Shown piece after piece: positions 56,706 through 64,000 of a stretch of 64,000 nucleotides of DNA (position 1 is the first letter of the stretch; the number at the start of each line of letters is the position of its first letter). Both the position numbers and the translations under genes were made by a program. The notes under the pieces were generated by a model. It ran no database searches. It worked only from the letters and a program-made list of their open reading frames with translations, and was not told the origin of the DNA. Origin of the DNA: Neocallimastix lanati (nom. inval.) (taxonomy: Eukaryota; Neocallimastigomycota; Neocallimastigomycetes; Neocallimastigales; Neocallimastigaceae); the NCBI GenBank assembly GCA_016946835.1, contig JACVTC010000042.1:1-64000 (forward strand), read 5' to 3'.

Positions 56706-58361
56706 CTATGTTTTTCTTTTTCTTTTATATTTGTAATTCCTGATAATACACTTTGTATCTTTCCTATTATTATTATACTTTTTAATAATTGTATTTTTAT
56801 AATTAAATTTAATTTTAAATTTTCTTTTTGAATTATTTTTGCTATTACCATTATTTTGGTTGGAATTTTCTACAGTAGGTATTTTTTTTATTATTATTTT
56901 ATTATCAGAATTTATTTTAATTTTATTTATCATTTCATTATAAATATTTAAATTATTTCCTTCCATCTTAATTATATTTATTTTCAATTTATCAATAGGT
57001 TTACTTTCTAATAATTTACTTTCCTCTTTACATAATAATATGTTTTCGTTTTTCTTTTCTACTGGAATTAGTTTATGTGATGGATTATATACGTTACCTT
57101 CGAGAATAGTATCACTCAATTTATTAATTACCATATTACCTTCTATATTTTCTTCAATAATTTGTTTATCCATATTATCATTATAAGTTGTGATTTTAGT
57201 TTGAATTCTATCATTATCATTATTTACGTGTTTATTTCCTGATTCGCCCTTAACATTAACATTTTCATCCACGGAATTTAAATTATAATTTTCTTCAATA
57301 GTGCAAGTATCTTTACTATTAATATTATGATCATAATTACTATTTATTATTTCTTTATAAATACCTTTTGAAGAACTATTAATATTACCATAATAATAAT
57401 ATGAATTCAAATTTTCTTTATTAATATAATAATTATTTATTGAATTAACATTCATGCAAGAATTACAATTAGAATTATTCATAGATTTTAAATAATTTTC
57501 TTTACCATTAAAATTTGAATTGCCACATTCAACATTAGTATAATCCGAATCAAAATAATTAAAATTTTTATTTTGTTCAATATTATAATTTCTTTTATAA
57601 TAATTCATTTTGTTTTGTCTAGGCGTAAAATTATTTATTTTATTATAATAATTATTAGTTTTTAATTTATTATTATAATTATTGTAATAATTAAAATTAA
57701 ATTTCTTAAAATTTTTATTAATATTTTCATTTATTAATCCATATTCTCTAAAATGCGTGTTATAAGGGTCAGTCCTATTGTTTCTCCTATTATAAGTTAT
57801 TTTATGGTTATTAAAGCTTTCTCTTTCTTCCTTATTAGATTCTATTAATTCATTTTCTATTCTTTCAGCGAGAGAAGCAGTTTTCATAGCATCTTCTATA
57901 GTTTTGCATCCTTTTATAATTACTTGTTGATATGGGAAACGTCTAACTTTTATTGAATTTAAATAATCTTCAATTGTCACTAATTTCCTAAAGTCGCACT
58001 CCAAATTCTTTAATAGTCTTCTATAAGTTACATTAAAAATTGAAATTTTTGTATCATTTGGAACTTTTATGGTCTTTAAAGTCCAGCATTTTTCACTTTG
58101 AGTAATATTTAAATATTTTTCAATGGCATATTGTATTTCTTTTAATGTTGGATATTCATTTCTTTTATACTTTTCTTTTAATATTTTAATTTCTATATTT
58201 ATGTCTTGATTTACACATTTAATTATCCAAAAGTATTGTTGCCTCAATGTGTAAATCTCCCATAATTCCATAACTTCCTCAAAGTCCTTAATCCATCCAT
58301 CAATATCCCTTCCATAATTGACTAATAAAGGTAGTTCTTTTATTAAGCCTTGAACATTCAT
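56706..58361 (-). CDS. gag: Gag of the gag-only element
   Basis: An intact frame of 551 codons from ATG 58361. Gag would assemble the particle that packages this element's RNA. Residues 1-185 (WIKDFEEVMELW..., EYPTLKEIQYAIEKYLN..., AMKTASLAERIENELI) form a helical capsid domain with the same pattern as e1 gag. The rest is Asn-, Tyr- and Lys-rich low complexity ending in a basic tail KYKRKRKT. No zinc knuckle is present, unlike the other gags here; the basic tail may bind RNA instead (inference). No frameshift cassette follows, as expected with no pol. The leader carries an A run of about 45 bases just before the ATG. Confidence 0.85.
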   Translation of the reverse strand: MNVQGLIKELPLLVNYGRDIDGWIKDFEEVMELWEIYTLRQQYFWIIKCVNQDINIEIKILKEKYKRNEYPTLKEIQYAIEKYLNITQSEKCWTLKTIKVPNDTKISIFNVTYRRLLKNLECDFRKLVTIEDYLNSIKVRRFPYQQVIIKGCKTIEDAMKTASLAERIENELIESNKEERESFNNHKITYNRRNNRTDPYNTHFREYGLINENINKNFKKFNFNYYNNYNNKLKTNNYYNKINNFTPRQNKMNYYKRNYNIEQNKNFNYFDSDYTNVECGNSNFNGKENYLKSMNNSNCNSCMNVNSINNYYINKENLNSYYYYGNINSSSKGIYKEIINSNYDHNINSKDTCTIEENYNLNSVDENVNVKGESGNKHVNNDNDRIQTKITTYNDNMDKQIIEENIEGNMVINKLSDTILEGNVYNPSHKLIPVEKKNENILLCKEESKLLESKPIDKLKINIIKMEGNNLNIYNEMINKIKINSDNKIIIKKIPTVENSNQNNGNSKNNSKRKFKIKFNYKNTIIKKYNNNRKDTKCIIRNYKYKRKRKT

Positions 58362-58367
58362 TTTGAT

Positions 58368-58423
<56 letters not shown>

Positions 58424-58706
58424 AATTTTTTTCTTTTTTTTTTGTTTATATTTATTTCTATTACGCGTTATTTTAAATAATATATATTATTATAACATTT
58501 TAAATAACTATTATTTTATTATTTACTATTTTAAACTATTATTTTATTATGTGTCATTAAAACCTATTAATATTATCTTTACGTGTTAAAATAAACTATT
58601 ATTTTATTACACGATATTTTTTTTTTGTATTATTATTATTATTATTATCATTATTATTATTATATTTTCAAATTTTTATTATTTTCATATTATCATGCTA
58701 GAGAAA

Positions 58707-58724
58707 CGCCCGGATTCTCCACCA
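58707..58724 (-). other. primer-binding site of the gag-only element
   Basis: Minus strand TGGTGGAGAATCCGGGCG, four bases after the LTR end. It would pair with a tRNA ending CGCCCGGATTCTCCACCA. I cannot name the tRNA. It differs from the sites of families S, F2 and R. Confidence 0.65.
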
Positions 58725-58728
58725 TTTT

Positions 58729-59386
58729 TGATACAGAACATTTAAAATATTCCATATCTAGTTATTTATTTATTTGGTCGTTTCTCTAGGGAATTATGAC
58801 ACAATAATATATTCTAATAAATATAAGAAAATAATTTATAATAATAATGTTTTATAATAATATTTTGTTCTTTATTTATTTTTATAATTTTATTTTTACA
58901 TACATAATAATTTATTATTACATTCTCTTAATTTTATATAATTGTTAAAATAATTACTTAATATTATATTTTTATTAAACATATCTCTTTAACTATTAAT
59001 TTCCTAATAACTTTATTTAAAAATACAATTTCATTATTAAATATATTTAACTATTAATATTTAAAATATATTTCCTAAATAAAATATAATTATCAATATT
59101 TATAATATAATTCCTAAAACTATATAATTCTCAAAATAATATTTAAAATATAAAATAAAACTTATTAATAATAATGATGAATTAATTTATTATCATAATA
59201 ATAGAATCATTATTAATATAATTTATCTATTTTAATTATGATAAAAGAATTAACCATGCTTTTAAAAATAATTATTTGAATTAACTATATATAAATTATT
59301 TTAATTATTATAACCAATAATATTTATACAATATTTCTAACCTAAATTTCTTACCTAAATCTTATTTTTATAGTGGTATCGTATCA
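58729..59386 (-). repeat. 5' LTR of the gag-only element
   Basis: 658 bp, the same as 55779-56436. The next LTR starts four bases on (59390), where the TGAT duplication overlaps its first base. Confidence 0.88.
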
Positions 59387-59389
59387 TGA

Positions 59390-60552
59390 TGATAAATAAC
59401 AAAATTATTAAATTAAAATAAATAATAAAAAAACAAATTCTGTCTAACTTAACCCAAAAATTAATCCATTCTAAACAAAAAATTAAATCCATATTTAAGA
59501 AAAATTAATTAAATAAAAATAATTAAAATAAAATAATAATAATTTAATTAATCATTAATAATTTTAATTAAAAACTAAAATAAATTAATAAATAATATTT
59601 TTCTAAAACAACAAATAAACAAAATAATAAACAAATTTAATAAATTATAAATAACAAATAAACAAACTTATAAACATCTCAAAATTAAAATTAACTAGTT
59701 AAATAATTTTTTAAGTTACTTTTATTTAAAATAATGATTATTTTATTTATTTTATAACTCAACTTTTATAAACAAATTATAATTAAAATAACATTTTAAA
59801 ACTCATCTTTATTAACATTTTAATTGTAAATATTGTTTAATTTAATAATAAATTATTCTTTATTTCTCTTTTATTAATTTTATTATTTTTAATGTAAATA
59901 GTTTAAAATCAAAGAAAAATATAAAAACATGTAAATATTTCTTATAAATTATTCTTTATTATTAATTATTTAATAAATTATTATAAATATTTTATTAGTT
60001 TTAATAATCAAAAGTATGATTATTAATTATTTAATAAATTATTATAAATATTTTATTAGTTTTAATAATCAAAAGTATGATTATTAATTAGTTAATAAAT
60101 TATTATAAATATTTTATTAGTTTTAATAATCAATTTTTTATGATTATTAATTATTTAATAAATTATTATAGATATTTTATTAGTTTTTAATAATCAATTT
60201 TTTTTATGATTATTAATTATTTTGATAAATTATTATATATTTTATTAGTTATTAATAATCAATTTTATTATTAAAATTTAAAATAAATTAGTATAAATAA
60301 TAAATATTTCATTTTATTATTTTATTAGTTTTTAACAATTATTTTATTAATTTAAACAAAATTAATTATTAAATAAATAAAGATTAATATTAAAATAAAA
60401 ATAAATTTTTTTAATAAAACATTTTTGTGTTTAATAATAAAACATATTTATTTTTTTTAAATTCCTTAAATCAATTTTTATTCAGTATTTATCCTTTTAT
60501 TCACTTCTGCAAAATTTAATTTTTGTAGATTAAGAATATTAGGTATAAATCA
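59390..60552 (+). repeat. solo LTR, family F, copy 3
   Basis: TGATAAATAAC...GTATAAATCA, about 1.16 kb, without the family J insertion of copy 1. Its duplication ctga is at 60553-60556 and, separated by the gag-only element, at 55774-55777. Confidence 0.8.
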
Positions 60553-60557
60553 CTGAA

Positions 60558-61473
60558 TGGTAAAGAATGAATTAATAACCTTTATTTTATTATTAATAAT
60601 TCTTTACTAAATTGTACTTTCCTATATTCTTCATAACCTAAACCTCATTGTAAATTTAATTTATTTTGATATAAATTAATTTACACTTGTAAATAATGTA
60701 AATAAATTTTAATTAATTACTTTATTGTTATATTATTAAATATATGTATATATTAAAATACAATTGTAAATATTAAAATTATACTTTTAAGATACTAAAT
60801 TATTAAAATTATTAATTAAATATTATTCTAAAAATTATTATAAATTATTAATATTATAAAATTATTAAAATTATTAAATATTATTATAAAAATTTATTTA
60901 TTATAACTATTAAATATTATTATAAAATTATTAAGATTATTAATTAAATTTATTATTAAAAATTATTATTAAAAATTTTTACTTATTATAAAAATTATTA
61001 TTTAAATATTATCAAATTTATTAATTAAATATTATAAAAATTTTATTTTATTTTGAAAATAATTACAAGTATTATTTAAAATAATTAAAGATTATTAAAT
61101 TTATTATATTAATCTTTAAAAACAATTTATTTAACTTAAAAATATCAAAGAAAATAGTAAAAAACTATTTTCTATATATTTATTTTATAATTATTTTTAA
61201 TTAAATTATATTTGAATATTATATTATTATATTTATAAAAATTAAAACAAAAATGAATTATTGATATAAAATTAATTCAATAATTCTATAAAATTACTTA
61301 AATTATAAACAATTAATTATACTTTAAATTTATAAAAAAATATAAATATTGTAACAATTTCTTAAAAATTAAATATGTGTATTTTAAATAATAAAATTTT
61401 ATATTAATAAAAAAAATAAATAACTTTTAATAAAGAATTATTTTTTTTTATCTAAAATCAAAGCAGGGTAATA
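60558..61473 (-). repeat. probable 3' LTR, family P, of the right-hand gypsy element e5
   Basis: Minus strand from TATTACCC (possibly a mutated TG start) to TTCTTTACCA. Placed by the reverse polypurine tract at 61474-61485 and by resemblance of its end to the e1 LTR start (TGGTAAAG). Single copy, so the ends are tentative. Confidence 0.45.
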
Positions 61474-61496
61474 CCCGTCCCCCCCTGCTTGATTTT
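61454..61496. other. long hairpin spanning the e5 polypurine tract
   Basis: AAAATCAAAGCAGGG (61454-61468) pairs with CCCTGCTTGATTTT (61483-61496), a 14-bp stem with one bulge; the loop and the right arm contain the G-rich tract (GGGGGGACGGG on the minus strand). Confidence 0.65.
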
Positions 61497-61539
61497 AAAT
61501 ATCTAAGGGTCAACCCCGAGTCTACCATGAAGATTTCGT

Positions 61540-61735
61540 TACAGCTCTATTAGTTTGTTTTCTATTAGCTTAATCAAAATTTCCTTTAGAGCTTTTGTTT
61601 GCGCTTTGGATAAACGGTAAGCTTTTAACTTTATGGGTGAAGATTTTGGAATTAATTCAATCCTGTGAGGTAATAATTTTGACCTTCCTAAATCATCTGT
61701 TTTAATTGCAACTACATTTTTAAATTTAAAAAAAT
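61540..61735 (-). pseudogene. pol: start of gypsy RT, element e5, truncated
   Basis: Minus strand reads VVAIKTDDLGRSKLLPHRIELIP...YRLSKAQTKALKEILIKLIENKLIEL and then a stop. This is the segment just before RT in e2 (TDDLGETKLLPHRIELLP). The rest of RT, RNase H and integrase are deleted, so pol passes almost directly into the polypurine tract. Confidence 0.7.
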
Positions 61736-62628
61736 AATTTACTAATTTTATTTTTAAATTTATTAGGAACAGAAGATATTATTTCGTTAATTAAATGTTC
61801 TTTCGTGTTAGGTAATTCATTAGTGTTCGTAATTTCTTTATCATTGGTAACTGTAATTGTTAATAAAAAAGGTTCAGATTTTGTATTTTGATGTTTTTCT
61901 ATATCCTCATCATCCTTGTAAGTATTATTAAGATTGATATCATAAAATAGATCTGCTAGTTTAATGTAATTATTATTTTCATCAATATAATATAAAGTAT
62001 CATCTACTAAGTTAATATCAAATCTATTATTCTTTAGAGAATCAACACCAATTAAGATATCGAAAATATCATCCTTTTCTATTACTCTGAAATATTCATT
62101 AAAAGTTTTACTATCAATAGAAATCTGTAAGTCATAGATATCACTCTCTGTTGAAGAATTAGAGTACGCTTGAAATATTGTTTCAGAAATTCTACCAATA
62201 GAAGGTTTGTTGATTTTTAATTTATTTAAAGCAGAACGTGTGATAAAGTTGACACTAGCACACGTATCTAAAAATATTTCACAGTCATTATTTTCTACTT
62301 TACCGCAAACTTTAATTATTTTATGTTTTGTGATAGCCGTCATCACATTTGTTATTGTTTGTTTAGGCGCTAATTTTAAAGCTTTTAAAAATTCTGTACG
62401 GAATTTTGGAAAAAGATCTAAAAGGTAAACTAATTTTGTTATTACATCAGTTGATGCAATTTCTTTTATTAAATCTTGAATATAATAATCACCAAATTTT
62501 TCCATAAGTTTGATGTGTTTTTCAGGTTTCTTAAAAGAAGTTTCACTTTGCTCAATGTCGGTATTTATTTTCTTAGCTTTATTTTTTATATCTTTAATTT
62601 TTTTCTTCCCTATTTTTACCTTTAACAT
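61726..62628 (-). CDS. pro: gypsy protease region of e5
   Basis: A 300-codon frame. KPEKHIKLMEKFGDYYIQDLIKEIAS matches the helix region before the protease of e2. The protease site reads F-L-D-T-C-A-S-V-N, with Cys in place of Gly, followed by a FDILIGVDSLKNNRFDI strand that completes the fold. It overlaps the next frame (62594-63634) by 35 bp in another phase, so a slip near 62600 separates it from the pol N-terminus. It cuts Gag-Pol in the particle if active. The truncation just downstream means this copy cannot transpose by itself. Confidence 0.75.
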   Translation of the reverse strand: MLKVKIGKKKIKDIKNKAKKINTDIEQSETSFKKPEKHIKLMEKFGDYYIQDLIKEIASTDVITKLVYLLDLFPKFRTEFLKALKLAPKQTITNVMTAITKHKIIKVCGKVENNDCEIFLDTCASVNFITRSALNKLKINKPSIGRISETIFQAYSNSSTESDIYDLQISIDSKTFNEYFRVIEKDDIFDILIGVDSLKNNRFDINLVDDTLYYIDENNNYIKLADLFYDINLNNTYKDDEDIEKHQNTKSEPFLLTITVTNDKEITNTNELPNTKEHLINEIISSVPNKFKNKISKLFF

Positions 62629-63537
62629 TTCGAATATTTTTCTCTGTTATAAAGGAAGGATCAAGATATTCTAGTTTTTCTGTTTTACGATTTTCACTAT
62701 TAGAGACCATATCCGGGTTTTCCTTAATTATATTATTAAAATTCTTAGATCTACCAGGTAAAATATTATTATAATTTTTAGAGTTATAATTTTCTTTATC
62801 AGCATCATTATCTTCATCATCTTCAGATTCTTCTATCATAATTACATCTTCATTAGGTTCTATATCTTCTCGTTCAACCCTTTGGGTATTGCTTGTATTG
62901 TTATGAGTATTATCATCATTATTGGTGACAGTATTTTCTTTAAAATAGTCGTAAGTATTATTTTCCTTATTTTCATTAAAATCATTATTAATATTATAAT
63001 TATCTATAGTATTATTATTTTTATTATTATTATTCGCATTATCGTTATAATTGTGTATATTATGATTAATTTTATTATTATTATTCTTATTATTGTTTTC
63101 ATATTCATTATTCTTATTATTCTTATGATTATTATTATTATTATAATTATTATTAGCATTTGTATTACTATAATCGATATTATTTTTATTATTAATATTA
63201 TTATTATAATTATTATTAATACTATTATTAGTACTAATTTTATTATCACTAGTATTATTATTAATATTATTATGACTCATAGCTGCCGTTTGTATTGGTT
63301 TTGGATTGTCCTTTAAATTAAATCTCACTTCCTTTCTATTGTATGGCTTTTCATTATGTTTGTTTAATTTATTTCTTGAATTTCGAGTAGCGGCTGCTAT
63401 AATTTCAATTGGTCTATTTAATGTATTTTGTGTAGTGTTACTATTATTGTTTATATTAAGGTCATTACATTTTTGTTTTTCTTTAATATTATTATTAATT
63501 ATAGGTAATATTGTTTGATCGTCTACCATTGTCATTA

Positions 63538-63569
<32 letters not shown>

Positions 63570-63723
63570 GAGTCGTTATTTTTGGACATTATTTTATTAT
63601 TATTATTATTATATGAGTCATTATTTTTGAACATTGTTTTATTATTATTATTATATGAGTCATTATTTTTGAATATTATTTTATTGGTTTGGTTAATGGA
63701 AGTTGCCCTTCTCCCATCTATTG
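62594..63723 (-). CDS. pol: e5 pol N-terminal linker, poly-Asn
   Basis: The -1 frame entered from gag at 63724. After PIDGRRATSINQTN, which matches e2's DSGRRITPINQTN, it is mostly Asn: AAT/AAC repeats (63004-63250, 63540-63660) with a short conserved island RKEVRFNLKDNPKPIQTAAM and an acidic stretch EESEDDEDNDADKEN. Asn-rich linkers precede the protease in all the gypsy elements here. The isoleucine-rich frames on the other strand are antisense shadows. The repeat-rich sequence should be length-variable. Confidence 0.65.
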
Positions 63724-63730
63724 GTTTAAA
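63697..63730 (-). promoter_or_regulatory. gag-pol -1 ribosomal frameshift cassette, e5
   Basis: Minus strand: TTTAAAC in gag phase (63724-63730), spacer CAATAGA with the gag TAG, then TGGGAG (63711-63716), 8-nt loop, CTTCCA (63697-63702; one G-T pair). It has the same 7-nt spacer as the three others. Confidence 0.8.
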
Positions 63731-64000
63731 TGTTTATTGAGCAATCCTTTTTCTTCCAATTCAGCCAATTGCTTAAATGTATAAGGACATTCTGAAGCTC
63801 TATGTCCATTCATTGTGCAACGGTAACAATTCACATGGTTGTTATTATTGTTGTTAATTGAGTTTTTATTAGTTACTAATGTATTACTGACATTATTATT
63901 TTCTATCCCATTGTTGTGATTATTTCCATTTTGATAATTAAAGGATTGAATCATATTATTTGTATTAAATTTATTATTGTTAAACATTTGGTTGTCATGT
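63718..64000 (-). CDS. gag: gag nucleocapsid part of e5, frame runs to the window edge
   Basis: The minus frame is readable from near the window edge to TAG at 63718-63720. It is Asn-rich, then has a zinc knuckle CYRCTMNGHRASEC and the tail KQLAELEEKGLL shared with e2 gag. The ATG at 63987 may be internal, since most of a gag (capsid) would lie beyond the window. Confidence 0.75.
   Translation of the reverse strand, partial: HDNQMFNNNKFNTNNMIQSFNYQNGNNHNNGIENNNVSNTLVTNKNSINNNNNNHVNCYRCTMNGHRASECPYTFKQLAELEEKGLLNKHLNQ

Larger units (their letters stand above)
55779..59386 (-). mobile_element. gag-only LTR retrotransposon, young
   Basis: 3608 bp with two 658-bp LTRs (55779-56436, 58729-59386) that look identical by eye, a 4-bp duplication TGAT (55775-55778, 59387-59390), a primer site, one intact gag frame, a GACTTC hairpin and a polypurine tract. 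There is no trace of protease, RT or integrase, so it depends on another element. It is inserted at the left edge of the family F LTR (59390-60552). Confidence 0.88.

Noticed and set aside
61454-61496. Intrinsic (bacterial-type) terminator
   Set aside because: Hairpin plus T run looks similar, but the context is a eukaryotic retroelement end.
62882-63316. Isoleucine-rich frame resembling a membrane protein
   Set aside because: It is the antisense of the AAT/AAC Asn repeats of the e5 pol linker.

Overview
The window is a retrotransposon graveyard from a very AT-rich eukaryotic genome. I found no credible host protein-coding gene in 64 kb. Every recognisable reading frame belongs to an LTR retrotransposon: several Ty3/mdg4 (gypsy) lineages, including chromodomain-type elements, and one Ty1/copia element. 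The rest is LTRs, solo LTRs, nested LTRs and AT-rich leader or spacer DNA. Extreme AT bias, poly-Asn tracts and the Ty3-like and chromoviral integrases suggest a fungus, perhaps an early-diverging AT-rich one. This is inference; nothing here fixes the species.

Layout. 1.3-7.4 kb: a gypsy element (e1) with a damaged gag, an intact 1124-codon pol frame and a 3' LTR. 6.6-13.4 kb: an end-to-end chain of LTRs from different families, joined by re-used 4-bp target duplications (gtgt, then tgag), three of them carrying a nested solo LTR. 13.4-19.1 kb: a second gypsy element (e2) with gag, pol and a 3' LTR. 19.1-25.5 kb: a reverse-oriented chromovirus-like pol and two rotted gypsy fragments. 26.7-29.2 kb: a small complete non-autonomous LTR element encoding only a catalytically dead protease-like protein, plus an inverted solo LTR. 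29.3-37.7 kb: an RT fragment, and an LTR with a Lys-tRNA-type primer site that is split by a 6.3-kb copia element. 37.7-41.5 kb: a chimaeric element (one family's 5' LTR and gag, a chromovirus integrase and its LTR). 41.5-49.6 kb: a second LTR chain (aaaa, then acaa). 49.6-55.2 kb: reverse-oriented pol remnants and a chromodomain tail. 55.8-59.4 kb: a young gag-only LTR element with apparently identical LTRs and an intact frame. 59.4-64 kb: another solo LTR, then a reverse-oriented gypsy gag-pol whose gag frame runs up to the window edge.

Shared design. Four gypsy elements end gag at a UUUAAAC/U heptamer, a spacer of exactly 7 nt and a 6-bp stem with an 8-nt loop. The downstream pol frame is in every case the -1 frame, so this is a programmed -1 frameshift cassette. 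Most gypsy 3' ends carry a G-rich polypurine tract of form GNGGGGGCRTCT before the LTR, and four have a GACTTC-N7-GAAGTC hairpin just upstream.

The most unusual signal is insertion geometry. (i) Elements with 4-bp duplications insert at, or within 3 bp of, the junction between an existing LTR and its duplication, which builds LTR trains. (ii) One solo-LTR class with 5-bp duplications sits at positions 47-51 (once 48-52) from the end of its host LTR in all four cases found. Together these suggest element-directed integration measured from LTR ends.
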